From Lachnospiraceae bacterium (GTDB lineage: Bacteria; Bacillota; Clostridia; Lachnospirales; Lachnospiraceae): a stretch of DNA of 19,609 nt. The stretch covers positions 24,100-43,708 of the forward strand of contig JAJQCL010000034.1 of assembly GCA_021202715.1 (NCBI GenBank). Direction: 5' to 3'. Positions 1 to 7,294 of the stretch are shown piece after piece. Position numbers and translations under genes: made by a program. How positions within the stretch are numbered: the first letter of the stretch is position 1; every line of letters begins with the position of its first letter. The notes under the pieces are model-generated. The model saw nothing but the letters and a program-made list of their open reading frames with translations. It did not search any database and was not told the origin of the DNA.

Positions 1-1194
1 ACGGGGGAAGTCCCTTATACCTATGACAGCGACGCGGTGACCTCCTTCGTGGAGGAGGAGATCTCTTCCCACGATACGGAAGCCGTCGACGCCACGCTGA
101 CCCGCGAGAACGGCACGTTTGTTGTGACAGCGGAGACCAACGGTCTGGCGACGGATGTGGAGGCCACCGTGGAGGCCATCACGCAGACGCTCGATGAGTC
201 ATTATCCACGGAGATGACAGTGGAAGCCGTGGTGGAGGTGACCGAGCCGGAGCGCACAGCGGAGGCGCTCTCTCAGATTCAGGATGCTCTGGGAACCTAC
301 AATACCAGCTATTCCTCGAGCAGCTCGGCCCGGAAGACCAACATCCGCGTGGCCACGGAGCGGCTTGACGGAACGGTGCTGATGCCTGGCGAGTCGCTCT
401 CGGTCAGTGATACGATTCTCAGCCGCACCGCAGCCAACGGCTATGAGCTGGCGCCCCAGTATGTGGACGGACAGTCGGAGGATTCCTACGGCGGCGGAGT
501 CTGCCAGGTTTCCACGACGCTGTACAATGCGGTGCTCCGCGCTGAGCTGCAGGTCGATGAGAGACATCCGCACTCGATGGTCGTTTCCTATGTCCCCTAT
601 TCATCCGACGCCGCGATTGCCGAGGGGAGCAAGGATTTCATTTTTACCAATGATTCGGAGTATCCGATCTATATCGCCGCTTCGGCCGACGGCGCCACCC
701 TGACCTTCACGATCTATGGGAAAGAGGCCCGGGACGCGGGCCGGACCATCGAATTTGTTTCGGATACGCTTTCTTATACGACGCCTGAGGCCACCGAGAA
801 GGAAGACTCCAGCATGTACGAGGGAGAGACGCGGACGGAAGGCTCCGTCCATCCCGCCGTGCGCTCCACGCTGACCAAGATCGTCTATGAAAATGGTGTC
901 GAAGTCAGCCGGGAGGTGCTGAACACGGACTCTTATCGCGGCTCCGGCCAGACCATTTACAAGGGCACGAAGAAGAAGGAAGTGGAGACGACCGAGGAGG
1001 AAACGACCGAGGAAGAGACGACGAAGAAAAAGAAGGAAACCACGGAGGCCGAGGAGGAGACCACGAAGAAGAGTAAGAAGGAGACCACCGAGGCGGAGGA
1101 GACCACGAAGAAAAAGAAGGAAACCACGGAGGCGGAGGAAGAGGCCGCAGAAAAGGGTGCGGAGGAAGCCGCCACCGAGGACAGCGGCGAATAG
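1..1194 (+). CDS. VanW-domain envelope protein, 5' end outside the window
   Basis: The reading frame is open from base 1, so the start codon and any signal peptide or membrane anchor lie to the left. The first ~90 codons are an acidic, Thr/Val-rich region. A VanW domain follows, roughly bases 330-720; its hallmark is the glycine-rich stretch GGGVCQVSTTLYNA at about 490-531, and 'MPGESLSVSD' lies just before it. A region of G5-like character follows (about 750-950, with 'TKIVYENGVEVSREVL'). The C-terminal ~75 residues are almost only Lys, Glu and Thr and contain three 14-residue repeats. VanW was first noted in vancomycin-resistance clusters, but the domain is widespread in clostridial envelope proteins and its biochemical role is not settled. 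It converges on the hydrogenase unit and ends 2 bp before a structured repeat. Family assignment is confident; function is unknown. Confidence 0.85.
   Translation, partial: TGEVPYTYDSDAVTSFVEEEISSHDTEAVDATLTRENGTFVVTAETNGLATDVEATVEAITQTLDESLSTEMTVEAVVEVTEPERTAEALSQIQDALGTYNTSYSSSSSARKTNIRVATERLDGTVLMPGESLSVSDTILSRTAANGYELAPQYVDGQSEDSYGGGVCQVSTTLYNAVLRAELQVDERHPHSMVVSYVPYSSDAAIAEGSKDFIFTNDSEYPIYIAASADGATLTFTIYGKEARDAGRTIEFVSDTLSYTTPEATEKEDSSMYEGETRTEGSVHPAVRSTLTKIVYENGVEVSREVLNTDSYRGSGQTIYKGTKKKEVETTEEETTEEETTKKKKETTEAEEETTKKSKKETTEAEETTKKKKETTEAEEEAAEKGAEEAATEDSGE
1021..1146 (+). repeat. 42-bp tandem repeat, three units, in the VanW gene
   Basis: Units start at 1021, 1063 and 1105. Each encodes 14 residues of the pattern TKKKKETTEAEEE(T/A). 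Units 1 and 3 are nearly identical over their first 29 bases; unit 2 is diverged. The period is a multiple of three, so unit gain or loss would keep the frame. The surrounding 960-1190 stretch is almost wholly purine on this strand. Confidence 0.9.
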
Positions 1195-1195
1195 A

Positions 1196-1286
1196 ATGAT
1201 ACAAGGGACAAAAGGTCATGAATCGAATGCCTGCATTCGTATTCATGGCTTTGGGTCCCGCAATCCGTTGTATCATACCTTTTGTC
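1196..1286. repeat. Long imperfect inverted repeat / structured element
   Basis: It starts 2 bp after the VanW stop codon. Nested arms are ATGATACAA 1196-1204 with TTGTATCAT 1268-1276, GGGAC 1205-1209 with GTCCC 1255-1259, AAAG 1211-1214 with CTTT 1249-1252, and a central 14-bp hairpin, 1217-1230 with 1233-1247 (one bulged T at 1240). A different pairing, GACAAAAGGT 1207-1216 with ACCTTTTGTC 1277-1286 (10 of 10), excludes the GGGAC and AAAG arms. A near-identical 17-base piece recurs at 15783. It could be a REP-like dispersed repeat, a small MITE-like relic or a structured RNA; the sequence alone does not decide. Confidence 0.7.
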
Positions 1287-1314
1287 GCTCAAATCATAGA
1301 ATATCATATGTACA

Positions 1315-1354
1315 AAAAATCCCGGGACCGAAAAGTCGGCAACCCGGGATTTTT
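1315..1354. terminator. Bidirectional intrinsic terminator
   Basis: A perfect 12-bp stem, AAAAATCCCGGG 1315-1326 with CCCGGGATTTTT 1343-1354, encloses a small inner CCGA/TCGG stem. T-runs follow the stem on both strands. It lies between the convergent VanW gene and the last gene of the hydrogenase unit and can end both transcripts. Confidence 0.92.
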
Positions 1355-1372
1355 CAGATCATTGCGTGGGTG

Positions 1373-1804
1373 TCACTGCGTGTAGCTGTTCAGATAGTCA
1401 TAAAAAAGATTCGCCAGCTCCTCCTCGTAGGGCGCCAGGGCGGACAGACAGACGAGGAATACCATGCCGGTCACAAGCATAATCACGCCGAGGACGATCC
1501 CGGCGATGGCCTGACCGCGACGCCGAGAACGGCTCCCGAGCACCCCGAAGGCGATGGCCGCCAGACTGAGGATGATCGTGATATAGGGCATCGTGATCGA
1601 CACGATGCTGAGGATGCCGAGGATCAGGGAAGCCCGCGCGCAGCCTGCGCTGGCGAAGCGTTCCTCAGCCCGGTTGTTATTCCTGTATGCTTCCTGTTCT
1701 CTTCGTCGCTGCTCCTGTGAATCGTAAGGCTCTACCGACGTTCCGCAATGTCCGCACACCAGCGCCTGATCCGGGATCTCGGCGCCGCATTTTCTGCACT
1801 TCAT
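1373..1804 (-). CDS. Zinc-ribbon membrane protein, DUF4190-like (143 aa)
   Basis: The N-terminus is a zinc ribbon with two CxxC pairs (CRKCGAEIP and CGHCG, within the first ~22 residues). A charged Arg/Glu/Gln linker follows, then two hydrophobic helices (about residues 45-75 and 85-110) separated by an Arg-rich loop (GSRSRRRGQ), as in DUF4190-type proteins. The tail is acidic. The ATG at 1804 is chosen over an in-frame GTG at 1813, because GGAGG (1817-1813) overlaps the GTG but sits 8 nt from the ATG. The gene lies 16 bp downstream of the group B hydrogenase and just before a terminator, so it is probably the last gene of that transcript. The function of the family is not known; a stabilising, anchoring or metal-sensing role next to the hydrogenase would be a guess. 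Confidence 0.8.
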   Translation of the reverse strand: MKCRKCGAEIPDQALVCGHCGTSVEPYDSQEQRRREQEAYRNNNRAEERFASAGCARASLILGILSIVSITMPYITIILSLAAIAFGVLGSRSRRRGQAIAGIVLGVIMLVTGMVFLVCLSALAPYEEELANLFYDYLNSYTQ

Positions 1805-1820
1805 ACTGCACACCTCCCTT

Positions 1821-3326
1821 CTACTCCAGCTCGATTTCCTCCAGCTCCTTCGGGGGAACCTGCCTTGTGGAGGTACGGACCGATTTCTTCACTTCCATGG
1901 TTGCCTTGTTGATGGGGATGATGGTCCCGGCTCCGGCCACACAGCCGCCGGGGCAGCCCATGCCCTCGATCAGGCAGCCGTTCTTCTTGCCCGCCTTGGC
2001 CAGCATCAGCATCTTCTTGCAGTCGGCCAGACCTTCGGCGTGCTCGATCATCACGTCCTCCTCCGGGTAATATTCGTTGATACACTTCTCGATGGCGGCC
2101 GCGACGCCTCCGGCGATGCCGTAGCCCCGGCCCGCGCCGGTGGCATCGTGGATCTCCTGGGAGGCTTCATAGTTGTCGAAGGAGATTCCCTTCGCCGCGA
2201 AGATGGCATCCAGCTCCTCGAAGGTGATGACGAAGTCTACATCGCTGCGCACGGTCCGCCGGGAGGCCTCCAGCTTCTTGGAGGCGCAGGGCCCGATGAA
2301 GACCACACGGCAGTCCGGATATTTCTGTTTTACGGTCCGTGCCGTGGCCACCATGGGGGTCAGCGAGTTGGAGATGCTCTCGATGGTCTCCGGGAAATAC
2401 AGCTTGGCCAGCATGGACCAGGACGGACAGCAGGAGGTCAGCAGGAAGGGCAGGTCGCCGTGAAGGACCTCCTTCACGTAATGATGTGCCTCGGTTACGG
2501 CGCCCATATCGGCGCCCAGCGCCACCTCGAAGACATCCTTGAAGCCGATTTCCAGCAGCGCCGCCTTGATATGCTTGGGGCTGGCCTTGGGGCCGAACTG
2601 GCCCACGTAGGCCGGAGCAATGATGGCGATGATCTGATCGCCCCGCTTCATGGCCTGGATCATCTGAAAGATCTGCGATTTGTCGGCGATCGCACCGAAG
2701 GGGCAGTTCACCATGCACATGCCGCAGGAGACACATTTGTCCGGATTGATCCTGGCGCGGCCCAGCTCGTCGCTCTCGATCGCGCCCACGCCGCAGGCGT
2801 CGGCACAGGGGCGTGTCTGGTGCATGATGGCGTCATAGGGGCACACGGACTTGCAGCGTCCGCATTTGATGCATTTATCCTCATCGATGTGAGAATGGCC
2901 GTCTTTCATGGTAATGGCGTCTTTGGGGCAAACCTCGATACAGGGATGCGCCACGCAGCCGCGGCAGCCGTCGCTGACCCAGTAGCGCTTGGGGACGCAG
3001 GCGTCGCAGGCTGAGGGAATGACCTGCATCAGCGGCGGTTCATAGTATTTATCCGCGATGTTGCTCTCCTCCAGACCGCTGGTCAGGTGCACCGGCTGAT
3101 CCTCCGGGCGCAGACTCATGCCCATGGCCAGACGCACCCGCTCTGACGAGATGGCGCGTTCCCGCCAGATGCTCTCCCGGTAGCGCGGTACGTCGCCGGA
3201 AGAAATGATGTAGGGGATGGCCTCGATGTCGCTCTTGATGTCCGTGGACTCGAAGGCGACCCGCGCCACTTCGGTAAACACCTGCTTGCGCAGGCGCTTG
3301 ACACTGGTATCCAATCCTCTTTCCAT
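1821..3326 (-). CDS. Monomeric [FeFe] hydrogenase, group B-like (501 aa)
   Basis: All three H-cluster signatures are present: TSCCPSW (297-303, with Cys299 as the expected proton-relay Cys and Cys300 a ligand), GPCASKK (Cys347) and EGMGCPGGCVAGAG (Cys458, Cys462). 'GPC' instead of the usual 'MPC' and the N-terminal layout fit group B rather than the group A enzymes. Upstream lie ferredoxin-like clusters: CxxC at 107/110, a CxxC-x4-C-x3-CP cluster at 121-133, a second at 152-162, an extra Cys pair at 174/178, and a third cluster at 198-208. There is no [2Fe-2S] NuoG-like domain at the N-terminus. The predicted reaction is reversible proton reduction or H2 oxidation with ferredoxin-type carriers; the physiological role of group B is unsettled. 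The start is supported by GGAGG about 12 nt upstream, a slightly long spacing. It is 170 bp downstream of the group A hydrogenase and probably shares its regulation. Confidence 0.88.
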   Translation of the reverse strand: MERGLDTSVKRLRKQVFTEVARVAFESTDIKSDIEAIPYIISSGDVPRYRESIWRERAISSERVRLAMGMSLRPEDQPVHLTSGLEESNIADKYYEPPLMQVIPSACDACVPKRYWVSDGCRGCVAHPCIEVCPKDAITMKDGHSHIDEDKCIKCGRCKSVCPYDAIMHQTRPCADACGVGAIESDELGRARINPDKCVSCGMCMVNCPFGAIADKSQIFQMIQAMKRGDQIIAIIAPAYVGQFGPKASPKHIKAALLEIGFKDVFEVALGADMGAVTEAHHYVKEVLHGDLPFLLTSCCPSWSMLAKLYFPETIESISNSLTPMVATARTVKQKYPDCRVVFIGPCASKKLEASRRTVRSDVDFVITFEELDAIFAAKGISFDNYEASQEIHDATGAGRGYGIAGGVAAAIEKCINEYYPEEDVMIEHAEGLADCKKMLMLAKAGKKNGCLIEGMGCPGGCVAGAGTIIPINKATMEVKKSVRTSTRQVPPKELEEIELE

Positions 3327-3432
3327 AAATTCCGTTTACCTCCTGCCCGGAACCTGCATTCCGGTTGATCTTTTTTTGGTGTTCGATTTTTATAAAAACG
3401 TCTGTTCCTGACGGCTGTTCCGTGCGTCATAC

Positions 3433-3461
3433 AGGATACATCAGGGAAGGGCTCATTTCAA
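3433..3461 (-). promoter_or_regulatory. Possible sigma-A promoter for the group B hydrogenase
   Basis: On the minus strand TTGAAA (3461-3456) and TATCCT (3438-3433) are 17 bp apart in the 170-bp gap between the two hydrogenase genes. Transcription would start near 3426, about 100 nt before the ATG at 3326. The -10 box matches consensus at 4 of 6, so this is a candidate only; read-through from the upstream genes is also likely because no terminator is evident. Confidence 0.4.
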
Positions 3462-3496
3462 GCAGTTTTTCTTCTTCCCTTCATTTCCCAGAATGT

Positions 3497-5215
3497 TTAC
3501 CCTGCCGTGTGGTCGGTATGAAGGAGCCGGTGCGCGGTCTCTGACAGAGGCTCGCCCAGATAGTCCTGATACAGCTTCCGGACCTCCGGGTTCTCATGGG
3601 AGAAGCGCAGGGGGCTCTTCCGGTCCAGGTCATAGAGCTGACCGCCCCGGCCGCAGGCCCATTCCTCCCCGTCGTGGATGGGCTGTCCGCCGCCGCCGAC
3701 GCAGCCGCCGGGACAGGCCATGACCTCCACGAAATCATAGCGGACCTCACCGCGGCGCAGCCGTTCGATCAGTCGGCGGGCATTCCCCAGACCGCTGACG
3801 GCGGCCACCCGGAGCATCGTACCGGCCAGGTTGAACTCGCTTTCGCGTACGCCGGTCTCCTCCTGCCCGCGGATCGCCCGGAAGGAATCCGGGTCGGGAT
3901 TCTTGTGCTGCAGCAGGAAATAGGCGGAACGGAGCGCCGCTTCCAGGACGCCGCCGGTGACGCCGAAGAGCGCGCCCGCGCCGGTGGAGGTTCCCAGGAT
4001 GTCGTCGAAGGGCTCCTCCTGCAGCGTTTCGACCATGATCCGGTCGGCCCGGACCATGCGGGCCAGCTCCCGGGTCGTCAGCACACAGTCCACATCCCGC
4101 CCCTCTGAGGCATTGATGCCGGGAAGCGCCGCTTCGGCCTTCTTGGCGACGCAGGGCATGACCGAGACGCTGAAGATCTTTTTCGGCGTGAGGCCCTCTC
4201 GTTCTGCGAAATACGTCTTCACCACGCTGCCGAACATCTGCTGGGGCGATTTGGCCGTGGAGAGCTGCTCCACCATGTCCGGATACTGTGTTTTCAGGAA
4301 ACGCACCCAGCCGGGGCAGCAGGAGGTGAACAGAGGCTTTCCGCTCTCGCGGATCTCATCCAGCCGCGCCAGCAGCTCGCTGGCCTCCTCCATGATGGTC
4401 AGATCGGCGGAAAAATCCGTATCAAACACATAGTCGAAGCCCAGCCGGTGCAGGGTCGCCACCAGGCGCCCTGCAGTGGCCTGCTCCGCCGGGATCCCCA
4501 GGCTCTCCGCCCAGGCTGTGCGCACGGCGGGAGCGACCTGCACGATCGTGACGGTCTCCGGATCGGCCATCGCGGCCAGAACCTCGTCATGGTCCTCCCG
4601 TCCGTGGAGCGCTCCCACAGGACAGTGGGTGATGCACTGGCCGCAGAGGACGCAGTTGGATTTCTCGATGTCGCCGTTTCCGGACACGCCCACCGTCGTG
4701 CGGGCGCCGGTATTGACGATATCCCAGACAGACAGGCCCTGTACCTTATCGCAGATCTGGACACAGCGCATACACTTGATGCAGCGCTCCGCATGCCGGA
4801 TCAGAGGGAAATGCGGGTTCCACGGCTCACAGGCCCAGTCGTCCGGATAGGGCGTGGAGGTGATGCCCATGTCGTTGGCGATCGCCTGCAGCGCACAGTT
4901 GCCGCTTCGCATACAGATGGCACAGCGGCTGTCGTGCTGCGAGAGAATCAGCTGCACATTGGTTCGGCGGGTCTTTCGCACCCGAGGACTGGTGGGGAGG
5001 ATCTCCATGCCCTCCTGCACCACATTGTTGCAGGAGGTGATCAGCTTCTCCTTCCCGGCCATTTCCACCAGACAGATGCGGCAGGCGGCGATCTCATTGA
5101 TCTCCTTCAGGTAGCAGAGATGAGGGATCCGGATCCCCACGGAGGCGGCCGCCTCCATTACCGTCGTCCCCTCGGGGACCGACACCGGAATGTGGTCGAT
5201 TGTCAGATTTACCAT
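3497..5215 (-). CDS. hydA: Group A (CpI-type) [FeFe] hydrogenase catalytic subunit (572 aa)
   Basis: Length and cysteine spacing match the clostridial CpI type almost residue for residue. There is an N-terminal [2Fe-2S] domain (Cys34, 45, 48, 62), the His-Cys3 [4Fe-4S] site (His94, Cys98, 101, 107), two ferredoxin clusters (Cys145-155 and 188-198), then the H-domain with TSCCPGW (297-303), MPCVAKK (Cys355) and CPGGC (Cys501, Cys505). It catalyses reversible H2 formation. The ATG at 5215 overlaps the stop of the upstream flavoprotein gene (ATGGTAA), which indicates translational coupling. The frame also stays open upstream, but the homologous sequence begins at MVNLTIDHIPVSV. The C-terminus lacks any HydB/HydC-like extension. 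The partner for NAD(P)H must be the GltD-like protein next door, as in hydrogenases described as glutamate-synthase-linked (group A2). Maturases HydE, HydF and HydG are not in the window. Confidence 0.95.
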   Translation of the reverse strand: MVNLTIDHIPVSVPEGTTVMEAAASVGIRIPHLCYLKEINEIAACRICLVEMAGKEKLITSCNNVVQEGMEILPTSPRVRKTRRTNVQLILSQHDSRCAICMRSGNCALQAIANDMGITSTPYPDDWACEPWNPHFPLIRHAERCIKCMRCVQICDKVQGLSVWDIVNTGARTTVGVSGNGDIEKSNCVLCGQCITHCPVGALHGREDHDEVLAAMADPETVTIVQVAPAVRTAWAESLGIPAEQATAGRLVATLHRLGFDYVFDTDFSADLTIMEEASELLARLDEIRESGKPLFTSCCPGWVRFLKTQYPDMVEQLSTAKSPQQMFGSVVKTYFAEREGLTPKKIFSVSVMPCVAKKAEAALPGINASEGRDVDCVLTTRELARMVRADRIMVETLQEEPFDDILGTSTGAGALFGVTGGVLEAALRSAYFLLQHKNPDPDSFRAIRGQEETGVRESEFNLAGTMLRVAAVSGLGNARRLIERLRRGEVRYDFVEVMACPGGCVGGGGQPIHDGEEWACGRGGQLYDLDRKSPLRFSHENPEVRKLYQDYLGEPLSETAHRLLHTDHTAG

Positions 5216-7059
5216 CGGTTTTCCCGGCCCCCTTTCAGGATTCCATAGCCAAAATGATCGCAGCGCAGGCAGCGCCCCGCTTCCTGACGGGCTTCCTCTT
5301 CCGTCATACACATCTCGATCTGTTCAAAATTGTTCCGGCGCTCGCCGGTTTCGGCCTCCCGCAGATGAATGCGGCCGCAGGGCTTCCGATCCGCCAGATT
5401 CGCAGGCGGGATCTCCACGTCGCAGCCGATGCTGTGGTGGAAGCCCAGATATTCGTCGATGTTGGCCGCCGCCACCTTCCCGGCAGCGATGGCCTGAATC
5501 ACGGTGGCGGGTCCTGTGACGCAGTCGCCGCCGACAAAGACGCCGGGGACATCTCCCTCCAGGCTGCCGTCCACGGCCTGCATGATGCCCTGACGGACGC
5601 TCAGGCCGAATTCTTCAAAATGCTGCGTCTCGATGCCCTGGCCGATGGCGGTTACCACCAGATCGCAGGGGATCCGTACCGGCTCCTGCGCGGCCGACCG
5701 GGGCGTCGGGCGTCCTTGGGCATCCAGCGCGCCGCTGATCTGCGGCTGTACGATGACGGCTTCAACGCTCCCATCCGCACCGGTTTCCAGACGCACCGGC
5801 GCGGCCAGCGTCACCAGATCCGCGCCTTCGGCGATGGCGCCCTCCACCTCCTCGGGCAGAGCCGTCATATCGCCGCGGCGACGGCGGTAGGCCACGGTCA
5901 CCTTCTGCGCTCCCAGGCGGATGGCTGTGCGGGTGCAGTCCATGGCGACATTCCCCCCGCCGATGATGACGACACGCTTCCCCTCGAAATCCATGGGAAT
6001 CTCCATGCCGACATTGCGCAGCATCTCCACGGCGGAGAGCACCGTGTCCTTGCGGATGTTCCCGCCGGTCTCGATGCCCACCTGTTTGTTAGTCTGGGCG
6101 CCGATGGCGATATACACCGCGTCGAAGCTGTCGTGCAGCTCGCGGATCGTGATATCCGAACCGACTTTTACATTTCGATGGATCCGGATCCCCGTGGAGA
6201 GGATGGCGTCGATGTCCTCCTGCAGCCGCTCGCGCGGGAAGCGGTAGGGCGGGATGCCATAGCGGAGCATGCCGCCCAGATGGGGCTTCTCCTCGTAGAG
6301 CTCCACCCGATGCCCCATCAGCGCCAGATAATAGGCGGCGGAGAGGCCGCTGGGGCCGCCGCCCACGATGGCGACAGCCCGGCCGGTTGTCGGCTGGTTG
6401 GCCGGCACCAGCACCGTGTCGGCCCGGGCCTGATCCACCGCCATGCGCTTCAGTGCGCGGATATTTACAGCGCTGTCGATCATATTCCGGCGGCAGCGGG
6501 CCTCGCAGGGATGCTCGCAGACCAGGGCGCAGGCCGTGGGGAAGGGATTGTCCTTGCGGATCAGGCGCACCGCGTCGGCGTAGCGCCCCTCGCCCACCAG
6601 CGCGATGTATCCCGGCACGTCCACCCCTGCGGGGCAGAGCGCCCGGCAGGGCACCGGCTGGGTGATGCCGCAGGAACAGCGTCCGTTCCGGATATGAGAG
6701 AGATAATCGTCGCGGCAGCCCTTCAGGCCGTTTAAGACCATGCGCGCCGCATCGTAGCCGATGGCACAGTCCGCGGAGATCTCGATGGATTCCGCCGTGC
6801 TGCGGATCAGCTCCAGTGTCTCCTCCGTCCCCCGCCCCTCCAGTACGTCCGTCATCAGCCGCTGCAGCTGCCCCAGCCCGACCCGGCAGGGGACGCATTT
6901 GCCGCAGGACTGCGCATGGCAGAGGCGCAGAAAGGAAATCTGCAGATCCACCGGACAGAGTCCGGGCGGGCTGGCGGCAATGTGACGCTCCAGATCGAGA
7001 TACAGCTGCTCGATTGTCAGCTGCGCCTCATCCGGCGTGGATATCCGTAATCTGCTCAT
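5209..7059 (-). CDS. NuoF iron-sulfur domain / GltD-like NAD(P)H flavoprotein fusion (616 aa)
   Basis: Residues about 40-115 resemble the C-terminal [4Fe-4S] domain of NuoF (SCGKCVPCRVG, Cys52, 55, 58, with Cys98). The NuoF FMN/NADH-binding Rossmann part is absent. Residues about 128-600 are a glutamate-synthase small-subunit-like flavoprotein: a Cys-rich N-part (Cys128-142, Cys177-189), FAD motif GGGPSG (234-239), second dinucleotide motif GGGNVAMD (367-374) followed by an Arg-rich YRRRRGDM that favours NADP(H), and the terminal FAD motif GGDCVTGPATV (510-520). A CLRC pair sits at 597/600. The likely job is to pass electrons between NAD(P)H, its FAD and FeS centres, and the hydrogenase encoded next. 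GltD homologues include NfnB, whose FAD bifurcates electrons. The start ATG has GGGAGGA 8 nt upstream. First gene of the minus-strand unit; its stop overlaps the next start. Confidence 0.9.
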   Translation of the reverse strand: MSRLRISTPDEAQLTIEQLYLDLERHIAASPPGLCPVDLQISFLRLCHAQSCGKCVPCRVGLGQLQRLMTDVLEGRGTEETLELIRSTAESIEISADCAIGYDAARMVLNGLKGCRDDYLSHIRNGRCSCGITQPVPCRALCPAGVDVPGYIALVGEGRYADAVRLIRKDNPFPTACALVCEHPCEARCRRNMIDSAVNIRALKRMAVDQARADTVLVPANQPTTGRAVAIVGGGPSGLSAAYYLALMGHRVELYEEKPHLGGMLRYGIPPYRFPRERLQEDIDAILSTGIRIHRNVKVGSDITIRELHDSFDAVYIAIGAQTNKQVGIETGGNIRKDTVLSAVEMLRNVGMEIPMDFEGKRVVIIGGGNVAMDCTRTAIRLGAQKVTVAYRRRRGDMTALPEEVEGAIAEGADLVTLAAPVRLETGADGSVEAVIVQPQISGALDAQGRPTPRSAAQEPVRIPCDLVVTAIGQGIETQHFEEFGLSVRQGIMQAVDGSLEGDVPGVFVGGDCVTGPATVIQAIAAGKVAAANIDEYLGFHHSIGCDVEIPPANLADRKPCGRIHLREAETGERRNNFEQIEMCMTEEEARQEAGRCLRCDHFGYGILKGGRENRW

Positions 7060-7158
7060 CGTGGTCTTCCTCCCTGGGGAAGCGCGGGGATTTTCTTTCG
7101 CACCGGAGCTCCCCTGTGATACAGTTTTGACAAAATGAAACGGTATGCTATATGGGTA

Positions 7159-7186
7159 AGTATAACACAGTTAAAATTCTTTGCAA
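7159..7186 (-). promoter_or_regulatory. Sigma-A promoter of the hydrogenase unit
   Basis: On the minus strand TTGCAA (7186-7181) and TATACT (7164-7159) are separated by 16 bp. The start of transcription would be near 7152, giving a leader of about 90 nt to the ATG at 7059. The spacer contains TTTTAAC, and the sequence around the -35 box loosely resembles two Rex half-sites (5 of 7 matches each) but with a 5-bp rather than a 4-bp gap. Control by the NADH/NAD sensor Rex is therefore only a possibility. Confidence 0.6.
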
Positions 7187-7231
7187 ATGGATGAATGGGT
7201 GTTGGCAGCATTTTAAAGCAGGCATTTGAAA

Positions 7232-7264
7232 CGGGAACTTTTTGTGAAGAACGCCGGGAACTTT
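7232..7264 (+). repeat. 10-bp direct repeat upstream of the -35 box
   Basis: CGGGAACTTT occurs at 7232-7241 and again, identically, at 7255-7264, a start-to-start distance of 23 bp. The second copy ends one base before the TTGACG -35 box. The arrangement, two same-face sites abutting -35, is typical of an activator such as a response regulator. GGAACTT also resembles -35 boxes of some extracytoplasmic sigma factors, but no matching -10 element was found. Confidence 0.6.
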
Positions 7265-7265
7265 C

Positions 7266-7294
7266 TTGACGCGGCCCGGGAAGCGTGATACGCT
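7266..7294 (+). promoter_or_regulatory. Promoter of the Fn3 / cysteine-peptidase gene
   Basis: TTGACG (7266-7271) and TACGCT (7289-7294) are 17 bp apart, with an extended -10 TG at 7286-7287. The -10 lies in a short dyad AGCGT-GAT-ACGCT (7282-7294), a possible repressor site. Transcription from about 7301 gives a leader of ~100 nt that starts with a GCGCAA/TTGCGC hairpin. Confidence 0.6.

Noticed and set aside
2040..3014. 324-codon plus-strand frame
   Set aside because: A shadow of the group B hydrogenase; the product has no domain features.
3443..3480. Inverted arms AGGGAAG (3443-3449) and CTTCCCT (3474-3480) as a terminator after hydA
   Set aside because: Seven base pairs with a 24-nt loop and no T-run on the minus strand. 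Too weak to call.
5200..6735. Long open frame (511 codons) on the plus strand
   Set aside because: Opposite the GltD-like gene. The composition is His/Ala/Asp-rich without domains, and no ribosome site supports it.
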